Origin: Bog-756 sp963845485 | Lineage (GTDB): Bacteria > Actinomycetota > Acidimicrobiia > Acidimicrobiales > RAAP-2 | Assembly (NCBI GenBank): GCA_963845485.1 | Contig: CAWJSI010000015.1 | Span: forward strand, 372,001-436,000 | Length of the DNA: 64,000 nucleotides | Direction of reading: 5' to 3' | Part shown: piece after piece, positions 34,933 through 43,374 of the stretch | How positions within the stretch are numbered: position 1 is the first letter of the stretch | How the letters are laid out: each line of letters opens with the position of its first letter | Notes under the pieces: generated by a model | Told to the model about the DNA's origin: nothing | What the model saw: the letters and a program-made list of their open reading frames with translations, nothing else | Databases searched by the model: none | Translations under genes and position numbers: made by a program

Positions 34933-35511
34933 CTAGTGGGGAGGAGTCCAGCTGAGGTCCAGGGTCCGCCTCACCATGGGCTCGAAGGTCGCCAGTGGCT
35001 CACTCGGATAGTCGGGGTCGAAGGAGATCTCGTCGTAGAGGGCGCAGAACTCGACGGTTCGATCGTAGAAGGGGCTGGTCACGAAAGCATCCCGCTCGTT
35101 GGGATCGATGCCCAGATGTTGCCCGATGAAGTACATCTGGAAGACGGGATGGTGGGCGAGCATCCAGTAGTTCTCGGTCGACACAAACGGCTTCAGGACG
35201 GCCGCAACCACCTCGCCGTGATTGAAGGGGCCCAAGGATTCACCGATGTCATGGAGCAGGCAGCACACGATGTACTCCTCGTCCCGGTCATCCCGAAGCG
35301 CTCGGGTCGCACACTGCAGACTGTGCTCGAGGCGGTTGACCGGATAGGTCGCATCGGCGTCGAGATCGGCCAGCATGTGGAGGAGCAGTTCGGGGAGGGC
35401 CCGGATGTTCTCTTCGTGCACGGCAGCGAGAAGGGCGAAATCCTCGTCGGTCCCTTCATCCATCCGGTGGAAGCGCATCTTGCCCTCGACCATCGCCGAA
35501 GTGTATTCCAT
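34933..35511 (-). CDS. HD-domain protein (putative phosphohydrolase)
   Basis: A 192-residue protein with a compact HD domain: LEHSLQCATRA provides the first His, and VCCLLHDIGESL (residue ~85) the HD pair, followed by the helix with EVVAAVLKPFVS. Proteins of this type are often metal-dependent phosphohydrolases or oxygenase-like HD enzymes acting on small phosphates or odd-chain compounds. The long C-terminal part rich in Tyr and Phe (YWMLAHHPVFQMYFIGQHLG) suits a substrate pocket. It is the first gene of a two-gene unit with the acetyltransferase. Function unknown. Confidence 0.75.
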   Translation of the reverse strand: MEYTSAMVEGKMRFHRMDEGTDEDFALLAAVHEENIRALPELLLHMLADLDADATYPVNRLEHSLQCATRALRDDRDEEYIVCCLLHDIGESLGPFNHGEVVAAVLKPFVSTENYWMLAHHPVFQMYFIGQHLGIDPNERDAFVTSPFYDRTVEFCALYDEISFDPDYPSEPLATFEPMVRRTLDLSWTPPH

Positions 35512-35605
35512 GCCTGCCCGGACCGACCCGATGCCACCCAGCCCATCGGCTTCACCGTCCGGGGTTCGTCGGAACCGTCCGACGGCACTGCTCCGCAGCC
35601 CTCGG

Positions 35606-36574
35606 TCAGGAGACGGGGGTCAGCACAACGCGGGCGGTAGGACCGGGCGCGGCGTCGTTCCAGATCACCTCGACGTCAGAGAGCGGTCTGGCCAGGGCTT
35701 CGATCGAGAACGATCCCGAGCCGATCTCGGTGATGAGCTCGGGAAGCGCGGCGAGGATGTCGGCGGCGCCGACCGAGCCTTGCCCACTCCCGAGGAAGTG
35801 GATGTTGGCCTGGCGGAGCGCAGCCGACGGGAGCGCGACGGTGGGTCCGGCCACCGCTCCGATCTGGATCCACGAGATCAGCGCCGTCCGGTCATCCCGC
35901 CCGGTGAGGACCGGCATGAGGGCCGCTTCCGCCGGCGGGCCCCAGAGGTAGTCGAGGACCACATCGACCTGCGCCGCCTCGGCCGAGACCTCCTCTGCCA
36001 CCCGATGGGGGTCGGCCGACAGATCGATGGTGCCGTCGGCTCCGAGCGCCCCGAGGGCGGCCAGTTTCGCGGCCCCCCTTCCGGCGGCAACGACGGTGGC
36101 CGCCCCGAGGTGCTTGGCGATCTGGATGGCCAGCTGACCGGCGGATCCGGTAGCGCCCAAGATCAGTACCGACTGACCGGGAGTGAACACCACTCTCCGC
36201 TTGAGGGCCACCCACGATGACATGGCCGGGTTCATCGCCGCGGCCAGGAGGACGGGGTCGGCATCAGAGGGGAGAGGGAGACAGCGCCGAGTGTCGATGA
36301 CGGTTTGCTCGGCCATCGACCCGTACACGGTGTCGGGCAGGAGGAAGTAGGTGAGCGAGCCGTCGGCGCGGCGGCCCACCCCGTCGACTCCGGGAATGAG
36401 GGGCAGCTCCTCGGTTGACGTGTAATGGGAGCCGTTGGCCTGCGAACGGACCCGCGGGTGCAGCCCGGCTGCCAAGACGTCAACGATCTCACCGTGATCG
36501 CCCGCCGGATCGGGCAGGTCGAACTCCTCGTAGCGGGGGGGCTCGTCGAACTGGCGCACCACTGCGGCGTTCAT
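35606..36574 (-). CDS. Zinc-independent MDR-family oxidoreductase (quinone-reductase-like)
   Basis: A 322-residue medium-chain dehydrogenase/reductase. The N-terminal GroES-like domain has IVDVLAAGLHPRVRS and IPGVDGVG. The nucleotide-binding domain shows VLILGATGSAGQLAIQIAKHLGA, a GxGxxG-like variant typical of quinone oxidoreductases. The four structural-zinc Cys are absent. The ATG at 36574 has AAGGA eight bases upstream and is preferred to the GTG one codon earlier. It is divergent from a marR gene across a 40-bp palindrome, so MarR very probably represses it. The pair looks like a defence against quinones, aldehydes or other electrophiles. Confidence 0.87.
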   Translation of the reverse strand: MNAAVVRQFDEPPRYEEFDLPDPAGDHGEIVDVLAAGLHPRVRSQANGSHYTSTEELPLIPGVDGVGRRADGSLTYFLLPDTVYGSMAEQTVIDTRRCLPLPSDADPVLLAAAMNPAMSSWVALKRRVVFTPGQSVLILGATGSAGQLAIQIAKHLGAATVVAAGRGAAKLAALGALGADGTIDLSADPHRVAEEVSAEAAQVDVVLDYLWGPPAEAALMPVLTGRDDRTALISWIQIGAVAGPTVALPSAALRQANIHFLGSGQGSVGAADILAALPELITEIGSGSFSIEALARPLSDVEVIWNDAAPGPTARVVLTPVS

Positions 36575-36602
36575 CACGTGGTCCTTTCCGGTCGGGCCAA
36601 CA

Positions 36603-36642
36603 TACTTTGTACACCCAAGTATATACTTGGGTGTACAAAGTA
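36603..36642. promoter_or_regulatory. Perfect 40-bp palindrome: double MarR operator
   Basis: Every base from 36603 pairs with its mirror to 36642, centred between 36622 and 36623. Each half is itself an imperfect palindrome of the form TACTT N9 AAGTA (36603-36621 and 36624-36642), so two MarR-dimer sites lie 21 bp apart, two helical turns. It sits between the divergent oxidoreductase (start 36574) and marR (start 36661), and would let one regulator shut both promoters. Confidence 0.8.
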
Positions 36643-36660
36643 CAACTGGAGGACGGAACG

Positions 36661-37134
36661 ATGGCCAACGGGTCAGAAGCGCCCACTGTCGAGTTCGTGG
36701 ACTCCCTGGTCCAACTGACCTTCGCCATCCACGGCGTACTGGTCCGAGTGGCGGCGGAGCACGGTCTTTCGGTGACCCAACTGCGGCTACTCGGGATCCT
36801 GAGGGACCGAACCCCGCCGATGACGGCGATCGCCCAACATCTCGGGCTCGATCGTTCCTCGATCACGGGCCTGGTCGACCGGGCCGAGGAACGAGGGCAC
36901 GTCACCCGGGTGACCTCGACCCAGGACGCCCGGGTCACGCTGGTGCGGGCGACCGCCTCGGGGCTCAGCCTGGCCAGGCGGGTAGTGGCACAGGTCGGGG
37001 GAGAGATCGGGGGACTGGTTGCCGATGTGCCCAGTACCGATCGTGAGGCCATCGAGCGCGTGGCCTCCGCCGTACTGGGCTCGTGCTTTCCGGCGACCCC
37101 AGCGACCGATGGGAGCCGAGGCTCTCGGCCCTGA
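36661..37134 (+). CDS. MarR-family transcriptional regulator
   Basis: A 157-residue winged-helix repressor. LSVTQLRLLGILRDRTPPMTAIAQHLGLDRSSITGLVDRAEERGHV is split here as the helix-turn-helix (MTAIAQHLGLDRSSITGLVD) and the wing follows with RVTSTQDARVTLVRAT, carrying the conserved Asp-Arg-like DAR. The ATG is 19 bases after the double palindrome, and GGAGG lies upstream as ribosome-binding site. It probably represses itself and the divergent oxidoreductase, releasing DNA when it binds an aromatic or electrophilic ligand. Confidence 0.92.
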   Translation: MANGSEAPTVEFVDSLVQLTFAIHGVLVRVAAEHGLSVTQLRLLGILRDRTPPMTAIAQHLGLDRSSITGLVDRAEERGHVTRVTSTQDARVTLVRATASGLSLARRVVAQVGGEIGGLVADVPSTDREAIERVASAVLGSCFPATPATDGSRGSRP

Positions 37135-37214
37135 CCCTTCCGCCGTCGAGGCCTCACCGAAGTGCTCCGTACCTCGGATGCCGTAACTTCCCTGGTCACG
37201 ACCAGTGTGAGCCC

Positions 37215-37547
37215 ATGGCCACCGAGCTACCGACATCGAAATCCCACCCGTTTGTCAACGGGCACATCCCTGGCCCGGCCCTCAAGTTCTCGCCCCGACA
37301 GGCCGATTACTACTCCGTGCCCCAAGCTTCGACTGACGTCCTGGTAGATGATGAACGTGACAAGGCCATCGTGGGAATGCTCTATGAGCGGGTGATGAAC
37401 CACATCCCTGCCCAGTACTCGCGCCAAGACGGTAAGTGCGCGGGGTGCAGGCGTGAACTGCCCACCCCGGCCGACGGCTTGCTCCGACTGGACGGCGAAC
37501 TCGAGTGCATCTCGTGCGCCATCAAGGGCCAGGACCTTCCGGCCTGA
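37215..37547 (+). CDS. Small protein with a CxxC...CxxC zinc-ribbon-like end
   Basis: The 110-residue product is not recognised. Its C-terminal part has KCAGCRREL and, 22 residues later, ECISCAIKG, a four-Cys zinc-ribbon pattern. The N-terminal part is Pro-rich, then a helix with DERDKAIVGMLYERVMNHI. It is likely cytosolic. It follows marR by about 80 bases in the same direction and may be read through from it; -10-like TAACTT at ~37183 could be its own promoter. Confidence 0.65.
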   Translation: MATELPTSKSHPFVNGHIPGPALKFSPRQADYYSVPQASTDVLVDDERDKAIVGMLYERVMNHIPAQYSRQDGKCAGCRRELPTPADGLLRLDGELECISCAIKGQDLPA

Positions 37548-37652
37548 ACGTTGCCGTCCCGGCGTGAGGCCTGGTCCGACCGGTGACCCAATGATGCGAT
37601 CTGTTCTTCCAGCGCCCCGCCATTCGGCCCGCACCGTGGGAAGTCATCCCCG

Positions 37653-39596
37653 ATGACACCGACCCGCCACCATCGTCTGGCCCGGAAGATGGCCCTGGTG
37701 GTGCTCATCCTCCTCGCCTCCGCCCCGCTCATCGGGGCCACTGTCGAGGCCCAGACGACCACATCGACACCACGCCCGGCGGTGGCTTCGGCGCCCGAGG
37801 GAATGTACGCCTACTACTACCTGTGGTGGGACACCCATCACTGGCAGACCACGCTCGGAGCGAACTACCCCTTCGGCCAGTCACCCCTGCCGCTCCCGGC
37901 CACGCTCGATGCCGGTGGCTGCAATCCCACCAGCCTCTACAACGGCAACATCGAGACCGACGCCCCCACCTCGCTCTTCACCGAGGACGATCCGTCTCAG
38001 ATCAACTACGACGTCCAGAGCGCCGTAGCCGCCGGTCTGACCGGATTTGCCGTCGACTGGTACGGCACCGGATCAGCCGGACAGATGCCGTCTTCCAACA
38101 GTGAGGACCGTCGACTCGACCTGCTGGTCCAGGCCGTCGACCAGGCCCAGGCCGAAGGCCACAACTTCCATCTCTGGCTTTCATATGAGGCTTCGTCGAC
38201 GGGACTCACCCAACCTGCCATCACCGGTGACCTCACGTACCTGACCACCCAGTACGGAACCAATCCGGCCTTCGACCGCAGCAACGGTGGGCGTCCCACC
38301 TTCATCTGGGTGGGCTCGTACAAGTACCCCCTCAATGTGGTGGCGGCCATCAGCAGTCAGTTCCGCTCGAGTTGGTACTTCGTGGGCGGCTACCAGTACA
38401 ACCAGTGGAACGACTCGGTGGCCCCGTACTTCGACGCCGACAGTCCGTACTGGTCCAGCCAGGATCCCTGGAACAACGCCTCCAGCTTCCAACAACTCCG
38501 AGGGCTGGCCGCCACGCTCCATGCCGAGGGGAAGAAGTACTTTGCCCCCCTCGCCCCGGGGTTCGACCGCCAGCTGGACGGGTCCACCACCTGTGTGCCC
38601 CGAGACAACGGTGCCACCCTCCAGGCCCTGTTCAACGGCAACGCCGCGGGGGACCCGGATGGATGGTTGCTCATCTCCTGGAACGAGATCACCGAGGGGA
38701 CCTACGTGACGCCAGAGCTCCAGCGTTACGGCGGGACCTACGGGGGTCCGAACGGATTCATCCACGACCTTCTCTCCGGCTCGGCCTTCGGCAGCGGGGG
38801 AGGGGCCAACGGCCCGGGTTGCGGCAGCGTGGCCAATCAGGCTGCTCCCGGCACTTACGTCGCCGTGGCCGCCTCGTCGGGACCGGGAGGGTGCCCCGGC
38901 TACTGGCTGGTCGATGGCGCGGGTCAGGTCCGGTCCTTTGGTGGGGCACCCGTGCTCGGCTCACTGATCACGCCACCCAACGCACCGATCGTGGGCATCA
39001 CGGCCACGCCGGACCACCAGGGCTACTGGCTTCTCGGAGCCGACGGAGGAGTCTTCACCTTCGGTGACGCCCAGTTCTACGGCTCCACCGGAGCCATGCA
39101 CCTCAACGCACCGGTGATCACCATGTCCGCCACCGCCGACGGCCATGGCTACTACCTCGTGGCCCGCGACGGTGGTGTGTTCACCTTCGGTGACGCCGCC
39201 TTCCACGGGTCCACTGGCAACCTGCGACTGAACGCGCCGGTGGTGGGCATGGCCGCCACCCCCGATGGATCGGGGTATTGGCTGGTGGCCGCCGACGGTG
39301 GGGTGTTTTCCTTCGCCGCCCCCTTCCTCGGTTCGATGGGGGGAACGCACCTCAACCAGCCGGTGGTGGGCATCACCGCCGACCCCGCCGGACGGGGGTA
39401 CCGCATGGTGGCGGCCGACGGTGGCATCTTCTCGTTCGGCGCACCGTTCTACGGCTCCCTCGGCGGGACGGCCATCTCGGCGCCGGTCCGGACCATGGCC
39501 GCCTCCCTCGACGGCAACGGCTACTACCTGATGGGGGCCGACGGGGCCCTCTACGCCTTCGGTGACGCCCCCTATCTCGGCCGGGTGGTTCCCTGA
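37653..39596 (+). CDS. Secreted GH99-like glycoside hydrolase with six C-terminal GYWLV repeats
   Basis: The product has 647 residues. A signal peptide (MALVVLILLASAPLIGATVEA part, ending near residue 34) precedes a catalytic domain at ~48-375 of the GH99/GH71-like type: MYAYYYLWWDTHHW, then GLTGFAVDWYG, HLWLSYE, FAPLAPGFDRQ and the signature LISWNEITEGTYVTP (~340), where the Glu residues are the expected catalytic group. Such domains act on alpha-mannan-type glycans. From ~405 to the end there are six ~41-residue repeats (GYWLLGADGGVFTFGDAQFYGSTG type), the same module and number as in the phosphoesterase-like protein 11 kb upstream. It is preceded by a 105-bp gap with no clear promoter. Confidence 0.85.
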   Translation: MTPTRHHRLARKMALVVLILLASAPLIGATVEAQTTTSTPRPAVASAPEGMYAYYYLWWDTHHWQTTLGANYPFGQSPLPLPATLDAGGCNPTSLYNGNIETDAPTSLFTEDDPSQINYDVQSAVAAGLTGFAVDWYGTGSAGQMPSSNSEDRRLDLLVQAVDQAQAEGHNFHLWLSYEASSTGLTQPAITGDLTYLTTQYGTNPAFDRSNGGRPTFIWVGSYKYPLNVVAAISSQFRSSWYFVGGYQYNQWNDSVAPYFDADSPYWSSQDPWNNASSFQQLRGLAATLHAEGKKYFAPLAPGFDRQLDGSTTCVPRDNGATLQALFNGNAAGDPDGWLLISWNEITEGTYVTPELQRYGGTYGGPNGFIHDLLSGSAFGSGGGANGPGCGSVANQAAPGTYVAVAASSGPGGCPGYWLVDGAGQVRSFGGAPVLGSLITPPNAPIVGITATPDHQGYWLLGADGGVFTFGDAQFYGSTGAMHLNAPVITMSATADGHGYYLVARDGGVFTFGDAAFHGSTGNLRLNAPVVGMAATPDGSGYWLVAADGGVFSFAAPFLGSMGGTHLNQPVVGITADPAGRGYRMVAADGGIFSFGAPFYGSLGGTAISAPVRTMAASLDGNGYYLMGADGALYAFGDAPYLGRVVP

Positions 39597-39660
39597 TCAA
39601 CTTCGGTCCCGGCGCGTTCCACGAGCCGGCTAGGCACTCGCCCGCACCACGGGACCGTGG

Positions 39661-39666
39661 TAGAAC
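39661..39666 (+). promoter_or_regulatory. -10-like element of the DUF1214 gene (leaderless)
   Basis: TAGAAC ends seven bases before the ATG at 39673. The last base departs from TAnnnT but the distance is as at the other leaderless genes. Confidence 0.3.
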
Positions 39667-39672
39667 CCGGCC

Positions 39673-40743
39673 ATGACGACCGAGACCGAGGCGGTATTCA
39701 CCGAACTGCTGGCCGAACTCGGGGTCCAGCACCGTCGACTGGTCGAAGCCCTCTCGGGCCCTGACGACACCCAGAGCCTCCTCGAGGCACACAAGTGGCT
39801 GCTGTCGATCCTCCAGGTGGCGACGGACACCCAGGTCTGGGCGGACAGCGCCCGTCCCCGATTCGTGGAGATCGTGGGCCCCTACAAGAAGTGGGGCGGG
39901 GACAACGCCGACGCCTTCTACAACTTCGCCCCGGTCGACCCGGCGCGCACCTACCGGGTACGGGTGAAGCCGGGTGACGCCGTCTACCTGTCCCTCACGG
40001 TCTACGGCGGGCCTGACGACGGCCACTACTCGGAGCGCATCGTGGGCAGCCTCAACAGCCGAGAGGCCCCGCCGGGACCGGACGGGACCATCGAGATGGT
40101 CCTCTCGGCTACCGATCCCGGACCGGGCCTACCGTGGATCAAACTCGAGGCCGACGCCGTGGCCATCATCACCCGTGACTACCTGGCCCATCCGGCGGCC
40201 GACGTCCAGGCCGCCTGGTCGATCGCCGCCGACGACCAACCGGCCACCTACCGCGAAGACGACGCCTCGCTGGCCCGACGGTTCCGGGCTGCGCTCACCT
40301 GGGTGCGGGACCAGTCGGCCATGGTGCCCCTGACTCCGGGGACCCCCAACGCCATCGACCCTCCCTACCCGGTGCCGACCACCACCTTCGGCTGGGCCGC
40401 AGGCGACGCCGCCTACGCCATGGGCACCTACGACCTGGACGACGACCACGCCCTCGTCCTCCGAGGGCGCTCGCCCGCGTGCGTCTTTTGGAACCTGTGC
40501 CTGTGGAATCCCTTCCTCCACACCTACAACTACGACTACGAGCGGGTGACCATCAACGGCTCCGAAGTGACCTATGAGCCCGATGGATCCTGGGAGATCG
40601 TCATCGCTCCCCGCGACCCCGGCCACCGCAACTGGGTGTCGACGGCCGGACACCACTCGGGCTGGGTCTGGTTCCGGTGGTTCCTCCCCGAACACACACC
40701 CGAGCAACCCACCGCCGACGTGATCGCGCTGACCGGCCGGTGA
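39673..40743 (+). CDS. DUF1214-domain protein
   Basis: A 356-residue protein. The N-terminal ~60 residues are helical; the rest matches DUF1214-type proteins, with PVDPARTYRVRVKPGD, SLTVYGG, the aromatic-rich RSPACVFWNLCLWNP and GHRNWVSTAGHHSGWVWFRWFLPE. No signal peptide. The family is of unknown function and is common near lipid, steroid or aromatic catabolic genes in actinobacteria. The TGA overlaps the GTG of the sulfotransferase gene by four bases, so the two proteins are made together and probably act on the same compound. Confidence 0.85.
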   Translation: MTTETEAVFTELLAELGVQHRRLVEALSGPDDTQSLLEAHKWLLSILQVATDTQVWADSARPRFVEIVGPYKKWGGDNADAFYNFAPVDPARTYRVRVKPGDAVYLSLTVYGGPDDGHYSERIVGSLNSREAPPGPDGTIEMVLSATDPGPGLPWIKLEADAVAIITRDYLAHPAADVQAAWSIAADDQPATYREDDASLARRFRAALTWVRDQSAMVPLTPGTPNAIDPPYPVPTTTFGWAAGDAAYAMGTYDLDDDHALVLRGRSPACVFWNLCLWNPFLHTYNYDYERVTINGSEVTYEPDGSWEIVIAPRDPGHRNWVSTAGHHSGWVWFRWFLPEHTPEQPTADVIALTGR

Positions 40744-42005
40744 CCGTCGAGCGGCCGGTCCCGATCAGGATCGACGATCTGGTCGAGCCCCGCTTCACCG
40801 AGGAGATCCGGGCCGTACTCGACCTGATGGCCGAGGCCGGCGCGACCGTCGACCTCCGACCCGAGGTCCTCATGACGGCGGCGGCCGACGAGACCGGCCT
40901 CGACCGGTTCGGATCCGAGGACTTCGTCGAGCGCCTGGAGATCCTGTGCTGGTCGCTGCGGAACGAGGCCCGGCTCAACGACGCCGGTCTGCTGGCCCAG
41001 TCCCTTCTGCTCACCGGTCTCCTTCGCAACCGACTGCTGGTCGAGGATCTCATCGCCCGGCACCCCGAGATCCTGGCCGAGCCGATCGTCAGTCCGATCA
41101 TCATCTGTGGGCTGCCCCGCACGGGCACCACCCACCTCCACAATCTGATGTCGGCCGATCCGGCCCTGCGTTCCCTTCCCTACTGGGAGAGCCTCGAGCC
41201 GGTCCTCGCCGATGCCGAGCGACCGACCGGGGGAGAGGCCGACCCGCGCATCGACCGCTGCGACGCCGCCCTGTCGTTCGTCAACAGCGCCATGCCCGAG
41301 TTCAAACGCATGCACGAGATGACGGTCGACCACGTCCACGAGGAGATCCAGCTACTGGCGATCGACATCTCCTCCATGCTCTTCGAGACCATCGCACCCA
41401 TGCCCACATGGCGGGACCACTACCGGGCCCGGGACCAACGCCCGAGCTACGCCTATCTGCGCCGCATCCTCCAGGTCCTGCAGTGGTTGCGGGGCGGGGA
41501 GCGGTGGGTGCTCAAGTCCCCCCAGCACATCGAACAGTTCCCGGCCCTACTCGACACCTTCCCCGACGCCGTGTTCGTACTCACCCACCGGGACCCCGTC
41601 TCGGTGACCTCCTCCATGGTCACCATGCTCGGCTACTCGGCCCGTCTGGGCCAGGACCGGGTCGATCCCCGGGCCATCGGCGCCTACTGGGCCGAGCGCC
41701 TGGAGCAGCTGTTGGGCGCCTGCGTCGCCCACCGTGATCTCCTCCCGGTCGACCGCACCATCGACGTGCGCTTCGACCGCTTCATGGCCGACGACCTCGG
41801 TATGGTCCACCGGATCTACGAGCTGGCCGGCCAACCGGTAACCGACGCGTCGGAAGAAGCCATGGGTGCGTTCATGGCCAGCCACCCCCGCGGCAGGCAC
41901 GGCGGGGTGCTCTACGACCTCGGCCAGTTCGGCCTCGACCGGGACGACCTGGGCGCCGCCATGGCCTTCTACGTCGAACGCTTCGGCGTCACCGTCGAGC
42001 GCTGA
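40740..42005 (+). CDS. Sulfotransferase-family protein
   Basis: A 421-residue protein of the Sulfotransfer_3-like group that would transfer sulfate from PAPS, or act as a related nucleotide-dependent transferase. The 5'-phosphosulfate loop is ICGLPRTGTTHLHNLM (residue ~121), and the 3'-phosphate site is VLKSPQHIEQFP with VFVLTHRDPVSVTSS. The C-terminal VRFDRFMADDLG is typical. The N-terminal ~110 residues are helical and characteristic of the long actinobacterial members. The GTG start overlaps the DUF1214 stop (GTGA). Acceptor unknown; a lipid or glycolipid is possible. Confidence 0.88.
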   Translation: MTVERPVPIRIDDLVEPRFTEEIRAVLDLMAEAGATVDLRPEVLMTAAADETGLDRFGSEDFVERLEILCWSLRNEARLNDAGLLAQSLLLTGLLRNRLLVEDLIARHPEILAEPIVSPIIICGLPRTGTTHLHNLMSADPALRSLPYWESLEPVLADAERPTGGEADPRIDRCDAALSFVNSAMPEFKRMHEMTVDHVHEEIQLLAIDISSMLFETIAPMPTWRDHYRARDQRPSYAYLRRILQVLQWLRGGERWVLKSPQHIEQFPALLDTFPDAVFVLTHRDPVSVTSSMVTMLGYSARLGQDRVDPRAIGAYWAERLEQLLGACVAHRDLLPVDRTIDVRFDRFMADDLGMVHRIYELAGQPVTDASEEAMGAFMASHPRGRHGGVLYDLGQFGLDRDDLGAAMAFYVERFGVTVER

Positions 42006-42035
42006 CGCACGGGACGCATCCCGAGCCCGGCGTCA

Positions 42036-42764
42036 TCATCCTGCCAAACCGGGATCGGAACCCAGGGCGCCAACCGCGGCAATGGCCGCCGTCGCCGCCC
42101 GCTCGGTCGCCAACTTCGACCCCTTGGCCATGCGGGCGAGGGCGGGGATCCGCCCAGGATGGCGGAGCACGTAGGCGGCCACGGCCTTGCCGTCAGGTGT
42201 TCCGTCCTGGTGGCTCAAGTGAAAGACCTCATCATCCACGTCCCCGTCGGCCGTCCGGTCGCTCACCGCCCGGAACACCGACCAGGGGACACCCTGCTGT
42301 TCGCACACCGACGCGATGGCCGCCGTCTCCATGTCGAAGGCCACCACGCCTTCCCGGTGGAGCCGGGCGAGCATGGTGGGATCGGTCACGATCTCATCCG
42401 AGGTCCACAGCGCCCCCTCGGGGGTTCCCGGGCCGAGGGGTTCGGGGCGAAACTCGGCCCCGGAGGCCCCGTCGATGACCCGGTCGGGATGGAGGAGGGC
42501 GCCGACGGGGAGGCCGTCGCCCAGGGCACCGGCAATCCCCACCACCACCACGCGGCCGATGGCCATGGCCCCGAGGAGCTCCTCGACGCCCGCCGTGGCC
42601 AGTGCCGTCCCCATGCCGGTGACCACCGCCACGACCGGCACGGATCCGATCGTGCCGCCGGCCGCGTCGACCGGACCCGGTACGTGCTCGGTCAGTTTGG
42701 CCGCCCGGACCAGGGGAGCGAGCTCCATGGGCATGGCGCAGACGAAGGCCACCGGTGGGGACAT
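42036..42764 (-). CDS. Nucleosidase of the MTAN / PNP-UDP phosphorylase fold
   Basis: A 242-residue protein with the 5'-methylthioadenosine/S-adenosylhomocysteine nucleosidase pattern: FVCAMPMELAPL at the N-terminus with Glu, VTGMGTALATAGVEELL, VVVGIAGALGDGLPVG, and the nucleoside site FDMETAAIASVCEQQGV followed by RAVSDRTADG with the catalytic Asp. It would hydrolyse MTA/SAH or a related nucleoside (futalosine hydrolase is another option). GAGGA lies five bases before the ATG. It is 11 bases after the thioesterase gene, so they form one transcript. Confidence 0.8.
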   Translation of the reverse strand: MSPPVAFVCAMPMELAPLVRAAKLTEHVPGPVDAAGGTIGSVPVVAVVTGMGTALATAGVEELLGAMAIGRVVVVGIAGALGDGLPVGALLHPDRVIDGASGAEFRPEPLGPGTPEGALWTSDEIVTDPTMLARLHREGVVAFDMETAAIASVCEQQGVPWSVFRAVSDRTADGDVDDEVFHLSHQDGTPDGKAVAAYVLRHPGRIPALARMAKGSKLATERAATAAIAAVGALGSDPGLAG

Positions 42765-42775
42765 TCCCGTCCTCG

Positions 42776-43243
42776 CTAGCGGCCCGAGCGCGGGGGTGGG
42801 CCGTTCGACACGAAGCTCATCGTAAGCAGGGCCGTGGCCACCAACAACCCGTCCTGTCCCTGGTCGCGCACGCGCACCTCGATCACCCCTTGGCGACCAC
42901 CGACCCGCAGGGGCTCGGCCGAGGCGCGTAGCGGACCGGCGGTGGCCGCGGCCAGATAGCTGAGCGTGACCGTCGAGGTGACGACGCTGCGGCCACTGGC
43001 CTTGACGGCGGCATAGGCGCCCACCCGGTCGACCAGACTGGCGATGATGCCGCCGTGGACTGCCCCTACCGGCCCGCGGATCTCATCGGTGATCTCGAGC
43101 TCCACCACATGGGCACCGCCCTCGTCGTAGGTGGTGTGGGGGAGTCGGTCGAGAAGTGCGCAGCCCATGGACATGGCGTCATGGTAGGGGGCACCGACCC
43201 GGACCAGGGGAAGCACGGTCGCCCGAGCGGTATCGGGTTGCAC
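42776..43243 (-). CDS. PaaI-type hotdog-fold thioesterase
   Basis: A 155-residue hotdog protein expected to hydrolyse an acyl- or aryl-CoA thioester. The diagnostic helix HGGIIASLVDRVGAYAAVKA comes after GPVGAVHGG; DITDEIRG and TSTVTLSYLAAA follow the fold. The GTG at 43243 is preferred because GGAGGG lies seven bases upstream, giving 155 residues; an internal ATG at 43174 lacks such a site. First gene of a pair with the nucleosidase, and divergent from an SDR gene. Confidence 0.85.
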   Translation of the reverse strand: MQPDTARATVLPLVRVGAPYHDAMSMGCALLDRLPHTTYDEGGAHVVELEITDEIRGPVGAVHGGIIASLVDRVGAYAAVKASGRSVVTSTVTLSYLAAATAGPLRASAEPLRVGGRQGVIEVRVRDQGQDGLLVATALLTMSFVSNGPPPRSGR

Positions 43244-43262
43244 CCCTGCGCCCTCCGGCCAC

Positions 43263-43268
43263 TAGCGT
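43263..43268 (+). promoter_or_regulatory. -10-like element of the SDR gene
   Basis: TAGCGT lies in the 131-bp divergent region between the thioesterase and the SDR gene, leaving a ~100-base leader to the ATG at 43375, which has its own strong GGGAGGAG site. Confidence 0.3.
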
Positions 43269-43374
43269 CGCAGGGCGCGCCACTGCCGTGGCAGCCAGCC
43301 GGGACATCCCACCGAGCGGTGGGAGACCCATCACGTGACGGCCTGGGCCGTCACCTCGAGGGAGGGAGCAGGCC

